From NCBI RefSeq assembly GCF_964656455.1, contig NC_135720.1, positions 98,902,696 through 98,966,695 of the forward strand: 64,000 nt of DNA, read 5' to 3'. Positions 24,930 through 37,442 of the stretch are shown here, in pieces; positions within the stretch are counted from its first letter, which is position 1, and the number at the start of each line of letters is the position of its first letter. This stretch comes from Halichoerus grypus. Lineage: Eukaryota; Chordata; Mammalia; Carnivora; Phocidae. The translations under genes were made by a program, and so were the position numbers. The notes beneath the pieces were generated by a model. That model saw only the letters and a program-made list of their open reading frames with translations, was not told the DNA's origin and made no database searches.

Positions 24930-26849
24930 GAAGAAGGGAGAGAGGAAGGGAGAGAAAGGGAGAGAGAGAGCATCTTGGCTTTATTTACTAAATCTCTTTC
25001 AAAGAAGAAGAAGGAGGAGGAGGAGAGGGAGAAAAGAGGAGAAAGAGAAAGAATAAGAACTGTAAGAATAACCCTCTGTCACATAGTTCTGACTAAAAAC
25101 TCTGAGGACTTCTCACATAATGGACTCAACTCTACCACTACTTCAATAGTATACATGATGACCCAGTGTCTTTTGATGAATGTTAAGCGTTAAGTTGCTT
25201 GTTTTTCTTCCCTAAAGAAAGAGCCAAATGCATTGCCCGTGCTTTGCTTTCCTTAATGCCACTATTGTGCAGGGATTCGCTCAGCAAGCTAGGGGAATAG
25301 CATGTGGATATTGAATACAAAGAGGCAGCAGGTTCCAAATGCAGCCTCTAAAAGAGGAGACTGTCCCTGTACCCTGCATGGGATAGAATGAAACTGTGTT
25401 TCGTCCAAAATTAAAAAGCCTGACCTGCGGGTCCTTCGAGGAGGAAAAGATTTCCTACGAAGGTGACATCTGGATTCTCTCCCTGCTTCTGCTACTGCTG
25501 CTGTTTTTACCACCATTTTCTATATTCCCTTTTTTTTTTTTCACTGCAATTGTCAAAATTTAAGTTTGAAAATAGGTTATCCAGCCCTCTTGTACTAAAT
25601 AGTTTGGATGAGGCTGAAGCTTATGATTTCCCAAGCAGATATATTTTAAAAGGGTTAAAAGGCCCCACTATTTCTTCCAGAAATTTTAATAAGCATATAG
25701 AAATAGCCAGCTGGCTAATCCTGGGAATATCCCTCCTCCCTGTTCATTTTATAGAAAGATCCTGTGGTCAGGAAATATAAAGCTTTCAACACATTGACCA
25801 CAGCTAGGATTATAGCCTCATATGGTAGAGCTTTTTCCCACTGTCTTTTTCTGGGTGTTGGCAATCTCCTGCCACCCCCTCACGGGTTTCCAAGTCACCT
25901 TCACCCTTCACTCACCGGGGAGAACTTCAAGATTGACTGCACTAATGAGGGAGTCTGGAATTGAGACATTACATGGAAATCCATCAGTGTGATTAAACTT
26001 AGCATGCACACTGTGTGTGCTTGGTACTTTCAAAGAGCCTGGCTATTAAATGGCTTCATATTTTTATACCTTTTGGCACCCTCATAAAAGGACTTAAGGA
26101 AACAGAATTTTTCCTTCACTGCTACAGATGGACTAAGGCAAATCTCTACTAAGAAGCTATAAAATAATTTGAAACCTCTCAGGTTCATTGATAAATCAAG
26201 TCATTGGCTCTGCAGAATATTTTTAAATGTATAAAAACATATATTAATAAGGTTATATTTGTATGTAAAGGCAGACATGTGGTGGGAAACCTATTACATT
26301 GCAAATAAAATAAAACCTCATTAATTCAGAGTCACTTAGATCAGAATTTCTGATGTAACAAAGATCTGACTGAGCGAAGTTTGCTTTACCATATCAATGA
26401 AGAAAAGACTTGCTGAACAAATTACTAGTGTAAATAAAGATTACAGGGAGAGTATATAAACTGTTTAAGAGAATACACTGTTTTCAGTATCCTCCAGCAC
26501 TTGGGGAGCACCCATTTACATACAAATAATTGAGAGTATAATTACAAGGCAATCTTATGTATTAATCAAAGTTAGTACTCTAAGGACTTCTAAAAGGAAG
26601 ATTTAATTATTGCAGGTCCACTTCTATATACTCGAAAGAGGTAATACTGCATCCTTTTAAAATATTTTATGGTTCAAACTTCTCACAAATGTATGCACAT
26701 CTTTGTCCAGTTGATGTAAATTAGTAAACTTTTAAAATATATATCATGCTATTATACATTCATATGCTAGCTTTATTGTTTTTGCATTTTAAGTACTATA
26801 AAAAAGTATGTGTGCATTTCTGTGGCATATATGGATACATACTTGCATT
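23802..26849. other. Intergenic, no gene
   Basis: Unique AT-rich sequence with a small CA run (24258-24272) and the CT/TA/GA repeat near 24.9 kb. ORFs are short and unrecognised. Confidence 0.75.
24885..25052 (+). repeat. (CT)n(TA)n followed by GA/GAA-rich repeat
   Basis: CT dinucleotides pass into TA dinucleotides (24885-24930), then a long purine-rich AAGGGAGAGAGG stretch with a short break of ordinary sequence (24970-25000). Confidence 0.9.
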
Positions 26850-27035
26850 AAGTATGGCAGTATGGAATGATAGAAAGAGCATCAAACTTATGTGCTCTAC
26901 CACTTTCCTGCAAGGTGAGCTTGGTTTCCCGATCTGAGCCTAGGTTTCCTACCTGTAAAACCAAGAGAGGTGCTTTAGTACCTATCTTACATCTCAAACT
27001 TGTTGCAAGGATCAAATTAAATGTTGTTACTTAAA
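26850..27035 (+). repeat. MIR relic
   Basis: 'ggaatgatagaaagagcatc' (MIR 5' part) through 'gaggtgctttagtacctatc' and 'ttgcaaggatcaaattaaat' (MIR 3' part) in order. Confidence 0.6.
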
Positions 27036-27464
27036 TTAATGAAAATACTTCATAAAGTGAAATGCAAATATAATCATTTTATCTATATAATGGATACATA
27101 TCTTTGATTTAGAAGGAAATGTTGATGAGGCATACCATATTAAAATATCCAGATATAAATTTCAAATTCATTATTACCTGAAAAATATACTATGTCCTGG
27201 CTTGGGGCGAAACTGTAGTAAAGGAAATTGAAGCAAACACCTACTCATTCTATTTACCACCTACAGTGCGGCATAAGGGATTGAAACCATAGGTATTTTA
27301 GCAATTTGTAGAAATCTTTTAGATTTTAAAAATCTGAGATTCCTTATGTAGGTAAGTGAAAATCTCACAAGTGGACAGAGTTTGGGACACACAGGATGGG
27401 CCAATCCAAAGAGCAGATAAAACAGTACGCCCCAACCAAGAGCCTTTGCAGCCCGGTTCATCTA

Positions 27465-27520
27465 ACCAAGACCTATCACAATGTCTAGCACATAGGAGGC
27501 ACTCAACAATAAGCTGGTGT
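27465..27520 (+). mobile_element. L2 3' end relic
   Basis: 'gtctagcacataggaggcac' and 'tcaacaataagc' parallel the L2 terminus (GCACATAGTAGGTGCTCAATA). Confidence 0.6.
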
Positions 27521-27611
27521 ACAACGATGTCTTTTGGCCAGCTATCAGTTAATCCTAGAGAGATTCACAAATGCAGGATCAACATACTTGCCTTTAAGGA
27601 CAAAAGACTGT

Positions 27612-27712
27612 AAATTTTACAAGGTAAAAGACCAGATCTATCTTATTACTGATGTATCCCCAAACCCTACAACTTAGTAACTGCTTAATAAGAATCTATT
27701 TGATGAATTAGC
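27612..27712 (+). mobile_element. L2 3' end relic
   Basis: 'gatgtatccccaaaccctac' and 'actgcttaataagaatctat' parallel the L2 terminus. Confidence 0.55.
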
Positions 27713-27733
27713 AACTACTATATGCCATATTTT

Positions 27734-27969
27734 TTTAAGGGCATTTTTTTTCTCTATTTTTTATTGTTATGTTAATCACCATACATTACATCATTAGTTT
27801 TTGATGTAGTGTTCCATGATCCATTGTTTGCGTATAACACCCAGTACTCCATTCATTACGTGCCCTCTTTAATACCCATCATCAGGCTAACCCATCTTCC
27901 CACCCCCCCTCCCCTCTAGAACCCTCAGTTTGTTTCTCAGAGTCCATAATCTCTCATGGTTTGTCTCCC
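27734..27969 (-). mobile_element. Carnivore LINE-1 3' end fragment
   Basis: 'cattagtttttgatgtagtg' followed by 'cccagtactccattcattac' is the 3' UTR of carnivore L1, inverted (T-run at low coordinates). Exact 16-base target duplication CTATATGCCATATTTT at 27718-27733 and 27970-27985 shows a 5'-truncated retrotransposition. Confidence 0.92.
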
Positions 27970-28104
27970 CTATATGCCATATTTTATGTAAGTTGATTAA
28001 GACATGGTCTTTACACTTAAAATTTATAATATAAGGCAGCCAGAGAGAGATTTTTATAATGAGACAATGGGGTAAGTGCCATATTTTGAAGAAAGTGCTC
28101 TGAG

Positions 28105-28275
28105 AACATAAAGCATTGATTTGTTATCCTAGTTGTACATTAGAATCACCTGGGGATCTTTTGAAGCCATACCAGTGTCCAGATCAAATATATGAGAGGG
28201 TGGAGCTTGGACATCAGTATTTTTAAAAACCGTCTCTGGGTGACTTTAATGTGCAGCCAGGTTTGAGAACCATGG
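28105..28275. mobile_element. MER5-like hAT-Charlie MITE relic
   Basis: 'cattagaatcacctggggat' at one end and 'gtgcagccaggtttgagaac' at the other are the diagnostic halves of MER5A-type elements. Confidence 0.75.
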
Positions 28276-28289
28276 GAAGAGAAGTTAAA

Positions 28290-30589
28290 GAGTATAACAG
28301 GAGGTAAAAGAGTCAGGAAAGAAATTTTTCTCAGATGAGGTGATATTTATACCAGGCCTGTTTGTCCCTATGATCCATCAAGCCCAGAAAAATGCTAAGA
28401 TTTCTTCTGCTTCCAAATTTCCAGCAGTGTCTCCTCTCCAGGGACTACGAAGGCCAGCTCCTTCCATACACTGCTCTTCCAGACCCTGTGAAGTTGTAAA
28501 TCCCAAGGACCTAATGGGGCAACAGAGGGTCTTAAGAGTTCTAAATAGAATTCACTAGGGAGTAAGATTCAACATCTCAATCTGCAACAGGGCTGAAAGA
28601 AAAGGGAGGCAGGGAACTTGTGACTCTCAAGTGGATGAATTGCCTGATGTTGCCTAATTTCTTCACTTTGGGAGTTCTTTATATGTGGTCATACTCAAGG
28701 GTGTGTGGTTTTATGATTTAATGAGGGCTGGTATGATCTGAGAAGTCAAGGTATTAACTTTGTCATAAGTTTCAATCATCTTCACACTTAATGTTAACTT
28801 ACACTTGCTTTTATTTAAAAGTGAACAGCCTGGTCCACCATATTAGGAAGGAAAACAATGGAGTTTTTTATCTTATTATCCTGACCCTCCAATCCCAATT
28901 AAGTCGGAGGAACAATTTTCACCCTCTTCTTATAATTAATGCCAAAAATTGCAATGCCAAAAGAACATCCATTATAAGAGAGCTGTTTTTCAAAATACTG
29001 TACTTCAGTCATATGGGATCAGAATTTTTTTAAAGCCTCTTCTTCAAAACTACTAAAATATATGTAGAAAAAAATCCCACAATCTTATCTAGAATAAAAA
29101 CCAAAGCCCTAAGACCTTCTATAGAGGAAAAAGCACTTTGGAACTAATTGTGGTTCTACCAGGAGCTACACGCATAAGGTTGGATGAGCCATTCCCTAAG
29201 CATCTGTAAAATGAAGTGTTGAGGTTGATGATGTTAGAATTTTTTCCATGTAACCATCCTGTCCTACTTTAAATTTAACATATTAACAACAAATCCCAAA
29301 TACATCCAAGGCTGGCAAGAGAATATCCTGAGGAAAGAAAAAGCCAATCCTCCCTCTAGTGTTATCAAACTTTGTTTACTGATTTGAACATAAAAAAAAA
29401 TCACTCACAGTTTGACCCACCATCAACATCTTTGGATGAGTCTTTTATGTGTTACTCTAAGTATCTTAGCACCAACGCAGTTCTACCCTGACCAGGTTAT
29501 GAAGAATCTTGGAAGATTTTATACATATATGTATAATATAAATAATATATATAAGTATATATATTATATATATATATATATATTACTTTTGATGAGTATA
29601 GGCAGCCCAGATGGACTTTATTGGTTGCAAGAAACTTTTTCCTAAACAGCTATTACTCATCTAAATGGAAGATCCACAGCCCCTGTGCCTCATTTTTCCA
29701 CGTAAGTATGGCTGTGTGTAGATAAAGTGAAGGGGCTGCTAGGCAGTAAAAGGCAACATACAAAAGGTGCTGTTATCATTACTGTTTTAAGTCTCATCAT
29801 GCTTATTCAAAGACTATAAGTCAATGAATAAAAAGGATACATGAGTGGAATGACAGGACAGGTGGTCCGAAAGGCAGCCGTACTTCCAAGCTCACCACCA
29901 ATGGATCCAACAAGTGCGTTCATCTCAATTGTGCATTTACAGACTTAACAGAGCCTCAAAGAATTCATGACCACCACTGCCTCTGCAAACTCAAAAAAGG
30001 TGCTTCTCAGGGAGCATAAACTCCTCCCTTCATCCCTATATATTTCATAGGCCCTTCTCTCATGTTAATGAGATTTTAGATATAACCTACAGGATCCCTA
30101 AAGTGCTTGCTATGTGACCTTTGTGGCCAGGGGCTCATGGACCCAAAGGCTTATCAAGGAACCAGTTGGACAGAAAAGGAATTTAACATGTGTTTGATCA
30201 GCATCATGAATTATATTATTAAACTAACCCAGGGTATGAATCATGGCAGGTCCAAAGGAGAATTAAAATCACCCAAATCTTCCCCATAGCTGGGAAGGAC
30301 CACAAAGGACCTTACTGATTATAAGGTTAGAAATGACATTTTCAAGTTCCCATCTGGAGGCATGTTTGTTTCTTGCTGTGTAAGTTTGCTCCTGAGTTCT
30401 TCAATGGTCTGTTTTGAAAGAGTGAGACTGACTGAAACAAATGCGTCTGTCTTAAGGACTTAAAAAAAAAAAAAAAATCACTGAAAACAATGTAGGGATA
30501 TAAATGTCTGCGCCCACAGCCAAGATAAAAAATGCAAAGTCTGGGCCACCTTGCCTTTAATTTTCTAACTGCTGTTTTGTAAGGCTGTG
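28290..30589. other. Intergenic, no gene
   Basis: Unique AT-rich sequence with an AT repeat at 29520-29584. ORFs here are short and without recognisable homology. Confidence 0.75.
29518..29584 (+). repeat. (AT)n-rich repeat
   Basis: ATATATGTATAATATAAATA then pure TATA runs. Confidence 0.9.
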
Positions 30590-30930
30590 TCATGCTTCTC
30601 AGTTCAAACACGCTTTGGCTCTTTATTATTCATGGACCTTTTTCTCAGTCAGTGGTGTTGAATAATAAAACAGCCCAGGATCAAATGGGCCAATTCTCCA
30701 CGCCTGACACCAACTGCTACTGTTCGCTGGGCTCTGCCAAGCGTTGCCTCTGATAATGAGTGGGATTTGGTTAAACAGTAAATTAATGAATAATGAAATA
30801 TCCAGGTTGATCAGTTAGAGAGCACGCTTGCTTTGCCCTGGGCTAAATGCTTGGGGCAGAAATTACTCTCAACCGGCACTTGCCTGGCTGCTGGTCTGGA
30901 TAACTATTTTACAGCCTATTGCTTGACAGA
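30590..30930. promoter_or_regulatory. Conserved-looking non-coding block
   Basis: Unique, repeat-free block in repeat-rich surroundings. AAATTAATGAATAATGAAAT and TCTGATAATGAGTGGGATTT at about 30750-30802 are homeodomain-type words; CTTTATTATTCATGG is near 30620. Candidate distal TFAP2B enhancer, inferred. Confidence 0.4.
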
Positions 30931-31000
30931 ATGCTGGGGAGGGGTAAAACCAGTGGGGGAGAGAAAAGGAAGAAGGACAGAGTTATTAACAGCAAAAAAA

Positions 31001-31030
31001 AAAAAAAGAGAGAGAGAGAGAGAGGAAGAA
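31001..31030 (+). repeat. (A)n(GA)n repeat
   Basis: A-run passing into a GA run. Confidence 0.85.
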
Positions 31031-31404
31031 TAACCTAGTTATCACCTTGTAGGTTTCTAAACTGCATGTGTAAGAACAAAGTCACAAATATGATCTGGAG
31101 AAGTCAGAGTTCCAAAATTCCCAACATGTGTTTAACATCAAGGAGAAATGGTGAATGAAAACAGTCTTCTGTGTGTGCTTATGCACATATGTGATTAAAT
31201 GTAGAACAATTCAACTACAAACTCATGTTTCTGTGTGCACATTAGAGTGATGACATGCACAGAAGCCATCCAGTGTCCAGTGGACAGGAAAACACTAGCC
31301 TCATTTTAGTTTCATGCTCTGGTTCTTAAACACACACCCTTCTACAAATTTTAGAACATTAAAAATGTTTCCAAAACAGCTCCATTTAAAAAAGTTTCAC
31401 TGCA

Positions 31405-31607
31405 GCGGTACCTGGGTGGCTCAGTCGGTTAATCGTCTGCTTTCGGCTCAGGTCATGATCCCGGGGTCCTGGGATCGAGCCCCGCATCAGGCTCCTTGCT
31501 CAGTGGGGAGCCTGCTTCTTCCTCTCCCTCTGCCCTTCCCCGCCCCCACTCCTGCTCTCTCTCTGGCTCTGCTCCCTCTCTCAAATAAATAAATAAAATC
31601 TTAAAAA
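31405..31607 (+). mobile_element. Carnivore tRNA-Lys SINE, younger subtype
   Basis: CCTGGGTGGCTCAGTCGGTT head, CTTTCGGCTCAGGTCATGAT and AATAAATAAATAAAATCTT tail. Imperfect target duplication AAGTTTCACTGCA / AAGTTACAATGCA flanks it. Confidence 0.95.
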
Positions 31608-31746
31608 AAAAAAGTTACAATGCAACTGAGATTCCAGGAGATATATATATTACATGCAATATGTAATAGTCCATAAATAATATAGTCTATAATATAGTCA
31701 GTTTTCAACTTTAACTTCACTGAAGAGTTTTAAATTGTTATGTAGT

Positions 31747-31987
31747 AGGGCACCTGGATGGCTCAGTGGGTTGAGCATCTGACTCTTGTTTTCACCTCAG
31801 GTCATGATCTCATGGGTTGTGGGGTCGAGTCCCACATTGGGCTCCTCACTCAGCAGGTAGTCTGCTTGAAAGATTCTCTCCCTCTGGCCCCTCTACCGCT
31901 TTGCCCCCTCTCCCCACCCCCTCCCCGGCCCCACTCACACTTCCTCTCTCTCTCTCAAAATAAATACATAAATCTTTTAAAAAAATA
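31747..31987 (+). mobile_element. Carnivore tRNA-Lys SINE (SINEC type, older)
   Basis: Head GGGCACCTGGATGGCTCAGT, pyrimidine-rich middle, AAATCTTTT tail. Flanked by direct repeat GTTATGTAGT (31737-31746 and 31988-31997). Last SINE before the gene. Confidence 0.9.
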
Positions 31988-31989
31988 GT

Positions 31990-34479
31990 TATGTAGTTTC
32001 ATGCATGGATGTATAACAGGTTTGCTCATTCATATGAGGACATTCATATGTCCTTTACAAGAACCCACCTTTGCATCATCAGAAACCCACAGAAGAGTGC
32101 CAAGAGGACAACACATACTAAGAAAACATGTTCTTTCACCCCTGACATCTGTTTGGGAGATATATTTCTCTAATTGATTATCCCTAAAATATCTTATTCT
32201 TTCAGAACTTTGACCCTTTCAAATGTCCTCAAGATTGGTGGATTTCACAATTTTACACACCAAAAGCTAAAATACTTTTCAATCAATTAACATGTCAAGT
32301 TGTTTGGCTTTGGCTTGATGATAGTTTGTTCTTAGGTGGAAGAGAGAGAAAAGCCTTCACAAAAGTGGTGGGAGAGGGAGCACGTATTCAGTAACCTAAT
32401 TTAATAGTCTTCACAATTGGAAGGAAACTCAGAACAAGGCTGGAGAGAGGTGGACATTATTTTCTTTTTGTGGTAGAGTTGACAAACGATAGGATTGTTT
32501 TTAAAAATTTTACACAGGCTAATAAACAAAGGAGCAATATGAATTACCTATAACTTCAGTGTACATCATTACTATGCTCAATTCCTCAGGTCCTATCAAG
32601 CAGCAAGGTCAAGTGGCTGGTATTCCCCTAGTTTCATCCTGCAAAACAGTGTCATAGACAAGTTTTTACCTCTCCACACTGGCAACCAAACCCCTCTCCC
32701 CCAAGAAAAAATAAAATGCTCTAATTGTCTTTATTACTTTCAGACATTGTCCACCAAACACAGATGTTCACTATTGAGAATTAAAGGAAGGGTAAAAGGT
32801 CACAGGGACCCAGATCAGCTAGATCCTTCTTTGGATTATTTGGCCCCATTGTCTTGAATGGCCCTTATTTTTTTGAAAAAGAAAAGAATATTTAGATTGA
32901 ACATAAAAGTGAATGAATCACTCAGGGGGCCCATTTTGTTGGTAGGGCTCATGCCTGTGCCCTGCTTCCTAAAGACAGCAAAAGGGAAAGTGTGTGAAAC
33001 AACACATTAAAAAGAGTAAAGTGTGCTTCTGCTTCATCTCTTAGAAGTTTTCTATCTTTAGGAATCTCTGGCCAAAAGAATTTGGTCTTGAAAACAAGAG
33101 CCCTAAAACATAGGATGTGGAAAAAAAAAAAAAAATCTTTCCAACACATAGGACTCTCATGGCAAAGAAAATTTCCACTGGTAAGTGTTTCACTGTGGCT
33201 GTTTTCTGTTTAGTCCAGGTTTTGGGGACTTCCCATATTGTGAACTGTGTATGTGTGTGTGTAAATAGCTACAACACCCCCCCCCCCACAAAAAAGGTCT
33301 CTCACCTAGTTTCCTTGTAGAATAATTTATAAAGGAAGATAACATATACACAAAATTCATTCTGGTCCACGATTAATACCTTGACCTCAAAGTTAGTGCT
33401 GCCCCCCCCTTTTTTTGCGAGGGCTGATGGAACACTGAGGTTTGGTTTGGTTTGATATTGTTTTCTTTGTCTTGACTGTGATTTTCCCAGCCATTTTGTA
33501 CAACCCCTTCCGGCCCCTTTCCAAACCTAGAACGGTTGACATTTCAACAGTAAAAACCACCGCTGTGTAGAAGCTATCTAAAATCCTACTTCCTCAGAAA
33601 CTCGGATTATGGTCGCACTCACTTCCCACTTGAACAGCCACGGGGCCCTTCCGTAATCAGGTGTTCCCAAGCTGCCCAGCCTCTAATTGCTCATCCGGAT
33701 GCCAGGTTCTAGTGGCTCAGGACCCAATGGTTCACACGGTGAGTGCTAGAACTTATTGGGTTGACTCGATCCTCCTTCACTTCCGTCTCCCGTAGTACAG
33801 CTCTGACCTAGGTCAAGTTTCCACGCCAGAAAAGACTCGCTCGCCCAGTCTCAGTCCCAAAGAAGCTCCCCTTCCCACGTCTCTATACACCACTGTTCTT
33901 GTGCCAGCTTCTCTTCTCTGGTCATTTGAACAATGTCCGTACAGGAAGAGACATTTGACTGTTACAGAGGGCGGACTCTGACCTCCCCAAAATATTCGCA
34001 TAGATGCCCTGCCCATGCCCGCCTTTCAGTTAAGTGTGTTGGCTAATGACATTCGACAGCCACATCCTAGAAACGTTGTCTAATATCTCCACTAACAGGC
34101 ACGTCCGGGACGTTAACTGGTGGGCGAGTTACAGATGACTGCCAGAGTTGCCCTCCTTGCGGTCTGGGCAAGTCACGCTTTGCTAAGTCCATTGGCTATT
34201 GTACTGCTTTTTGAAGTTTTTAAAAAGCATTTTTATGCAGAGGCCACTCCCGGCAGCAGGTGTGACCCCTACTTGGGTCTGGACGCCTGTCGCCTGAGTC
34301 AGTTCCAGAAGGCAGCAGACCTTCAGAGAGAAGAGAAAAGGCGAAAAGAAGCAGGGTGGGCAGAACCAGCAAGGTTTCGAACAAGTGGGCAAAAAATCAC
34401 CGCCTGACCTTGCTAGCTTGTGACCTGCGTGGAACGTATTGAACTTGTGTGACAAAACTGCTCCCTCAATCTGAACGAA
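31990..34479. other. Intergenic, no gene
   Basis: Unique sequence after the last SINE. Contains C-runs at 33280-33290 and 33403-33410, a short GT repeat near 33248, and moderately CpG-containing text from 33.6 kb. Nothing coding recognised. Confidence 0.75.
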
Positions 34480-34860
34480 CACACACACACACTGCAGCCG
34501 TTTTTTGCAAACTCGGCGCCTCCATCCCGAAGGCGCACAGCAAAAATCCTTGCAAACCCGTGCCGCGCCCTGGGCAATAGCCGGGGTTGGAGCTGCGCCC
34601 CGGAGCGCCGCGGCGCGCGTGTCCGCGCGTGCGCGATTCTTGACACCCTGCCCCGCAACCCGGAGAGCGTGCCTAGACTCGGGCAGCGGCGCGGTATGCG
34701 TGGGCTCGGTGGAGGCAGGGGCGGCGCACGCGTAGTACGTGCGTGCGCACGCGGACACCTTGCCTGGGTGTGAGTGTCACCGCTCTGGTGCCCAGGCTCA
34801 ACGTTGCTGTCCGCGGCTGCGTTCTGAAAACGTGCGGGAAAGGCGGTGGGAGTGGCCAAC
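34480..34860. promoter_or_regulatory. CpG-island-like block 2.5 kb beyond the TFAP2B 3' end
   Basis: The most CpG-dense stretch of the intergenic part (e.g. GCGCCGCGGCGCGCGTGTCC, about 34604). It contains NRF1-like GCGTGCGCGA and the palindrome GCGTGCGCACGC (34741-34752). Such blocks usually mark promoters, but no exon or ORF with homology follows on either strand; ORFs here overlap on both strands and are composition shadows. Confidence 0.55.
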
Positions 34861-35319
34861 TAGTGACCTGAGGCAGGGCAGGGAGGGATGCAAGCAAGAA
34901 AGTGGACCCCAGGAGGCGTTTGACTGACCTCATCCTAAAGAAGCGACGTGGTTATTTATGAGCCCTGATTTAAAAGTAGTGGCTGCTAGGGAAGTGAAAA
35001 AGGAGCTCACCCCAAGCTATGAGAGAAGCTATAGTCTCAAGAATGCTGTTTATGACGATATAAATCAACGTGGAGCTTGTGATGGGAAATATGGAGAGCG
35101 TGAGTTTGGGATTAGAAACAAGGAAACAAAGTCAAGAAGGAAAAATGAGTTTTCGCCCCCTTTTTCCACCCCACCCCCTCGTCCTCTGCCTCCGTGCATT
35201 TCCTTCCTTCCCCAGGAGGCTTACGATTCCAACCAGGAAGTTAGCGAGGGGTGAGCACACCCCGTCCCGGGTCCAGTCTGCCGGAATCTTCCCCAAGTTT
35301 AAACGAGGCTCGTTAGAGG

Positions 35320-35830
35320 GCGAGGGAATACATGTAAATAAACAACTTGGAAGATTTATGGGAAGGAGTTCAATTTTATAGGACTGTATTTATAGAGCCA
35401 GCGCTGGCTCACTTATAAATAGATTAATGGGAAGCTAAAATTAATGGACTTGTGAGCTACGCGTTTAATTTCTGAGGCTTCTACGTGACAGACAACCGCC
35501 CTCCCTCGAAGTCCAAGCATGGAAGGCAGCTTGCGTCCGGGAGTCCTGGTCGCCCTCAGGAAGGGACACATCCCTTCGGGCCAGCACCTCTCTAGGGTCT
35601 CTAAGCTCTGGCTGCCCCGGGGTCTTCGGGGAGGGACCCCCTGGGGCTGTTATTTGCAAACGAAGGAAAAGAATGTGGCCTCATAAAAAAATAATCGAGT
35701 CTTCCTCCCAGCATTATTTTTAATCAGGGCCCTTAAGCCGCTAATACCGGCGGGCAGGCGGGCTTAAGGGGGCACTGTAAGCCGCTCAACCCGGCTGGCT
35801 GCCTCCTAGCAGGCAGGGGAGGCAGGGACA
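35320..35830. promoter_or_regulatory. Conserved-looking homeodomain-rich element next to the 34.5-kb CpG block
   Basis: AT-rich unique text with ATAAATAGATTAATGGG, AAAATTAATGGAC, CGTTTAATTTC and TTTTTAATCAGGG, then CpG-containing GCTAATACCGGCGGGC. HOX/PBX-type words are dense. Candidate enhancer downstream of TFAP2B, inferred. Confidence 0.4.
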
Positions 35831-37429
35831 CTTCCTCCAAGGTTACGTAGGGTGCCTGTGCAGGGCTTGTGGTCAGGGTCCTCTGCCTAGCGGTTCCAAC
35901 TGTGGCTTTTCTAACTCCCTCTTGCAGACTGGTAAAGCAGTAACAAAGGGACTGGGGAGCTGTGACGAGGCCATTTTGTTAGGCAAGGCTGTCTCAGGCT
36001 TCCTACCCCTTTCCTTCTCTTTCTAGTTCTTCCTTCCATGTCTTCCTCTAGTTCTCTTTCTCACATTTGGGACCCTCAGGATCCTGGGTTTTACCTAGTA
36101 AAGATGATTGTCTCAGATACTCTCCTTGTCAAATGGTGGTGGGAAGCGGGGTGGTCTGGAATTTACCTATGGGATAATAGATGACAGGTCTGTTTCACCA
36201 GAGCTGGAGCTGACACTTCTTTAGGAGAATTTGCCACAGGAGATGGAAGTTACTCACCACTTCTTTTGTAGAATCCCAGTGGTAACCAAGCCCTCACTCT
36301 CCAAAAAGCAAATGGAAAGGGAACTCAATGTAATACAGTTGAGTCAGAGACAAATACATATAACTATTTTCATTATAGATAAATGGATTGCATGGCCTCT
36401 TAATCACATTTCCCTTGCAATTCTTTCCTTCCTTCTACTTCCCTTCCTTTTCTGGGGGGGGGGGGGGGTTCTATGATTTAGTCACTTAGAGTTCTAGCCA
36501 TGATACCCTCCCCCCCCTTTCTTTAGTTAATAAGGAAGCCAAGAAGTGGAAAATCTCACATAAAGCAGATTCCATTGTCCCTTCTGTCTTTCCCTATAGG
36601 GAATTCCAACTGGGAATGATGCACCTGAAAAACAGAAAATTGATATGGGAGGCATATTATTAATTAACTGAGCACCAACTACATGCTAAGTACTCTTATA
36701 ATCTGGAGTTATCAAGATTCGACTTTGTTGATTATCCTTAAATGTATATACATGTTACTGTTTCTGCTTTTTATAATTAAACCAGGCAATATTTGGATGT
36801 TGGAAAGGACCCTAGGAGGCCCACATTTTACAGATAAAGACCTTGAGGTCCAAAGAGAAACAGTGACTTGTCCAAACTGTGTAACATCTTGGATGACTTT
36901 ACTTTCCTTGCCTCAGGGAAGACGCCCAAGCCTTGGGATGAAATACAGATTGAGAAGATGTTTGATCACTGCAGCCCATTAGGGCTGGGCTGCAGCCCAT
37001 TAACCCAAATGAGAAAAGCTCTGGCTTCTCTAGGCAGCCTCTGAGCCTAAGGTAAGAACCAACCTCCTAAGACAACTATGTCTTTTTCCTCCTCTGGGTC
37101 AAAGGAGCTGTTCCTCATTTGTTTATGGAGGGCCTTGCATAGCTGGTGAGGTCAGGGTTGGGTTCATTCCTGAAATAAGCCAGTTAACTCCTCCAGATCC
37201 CCAGGTGTGGGGTGCAGGAGCCCATACCTGGCCCTGTGGGCATCTCCTGCACCATTTTCTCCAAGGAACACCATGCCAGAACGCTATCCCATTAGCAGTG
37301 GGAGGGGAGCATCATCTTTGACTTGGACCCAGAGCCCTTTAGTTACTGGGACACAGAGTCTTTCAGTTACCTGGGAAGTAAATTTGACACCTCATTTTTT
37401 TAAAGGGCAAAAATAAACCAAGAGATGCA
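35830..37429. other. Intergenic, no gene
   Basis: Unique sequence below the distal poly(A) signal. Holds a MIR-like relic (36.67-36.90 kb), a 15-base G-run (36464-36478), and a 13-base direct repeat CTGCAGCCCATTA at 36969-36981 and 36990-37002. Nothing coding. Confidence 0.8.
36668..36895 (+). repeat. MIR-like relic
   Basis: 'gagcaccaactacatgctaa', then 'cacattttacagataaagac' and 'cagtgacttgtccaaactg' follow MIR order. Diverged. Confidence 0.5.
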
Positions 37430-37442
37430 GTTAACATGAGCT

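Noticed and set aside
24885..25052. CRISPR-like or other spaced repeats
   Set aside because: The repeats are plain dinucleotide and purine tracts without unique spacers, and the DNA is mammalian.
34183..34758. 191-codon minus-strand ORF (and overlapping ORFs on both strands) at the 34.5-kb CpG block
   Set aside because: Long ORFs on both strands are expected in CpG-rich DNA; residue content is arginine/alanine/proline-biased with no recognisable domain.
1..37400. A second gene (TFAP2D or PKHD1 exon) in the lower half
   Set aside because: I looked for AP-2 family text and for splice-bounded homologous exons and saw none; the stretch fits the known gene-poor interval next to TFAP2B.
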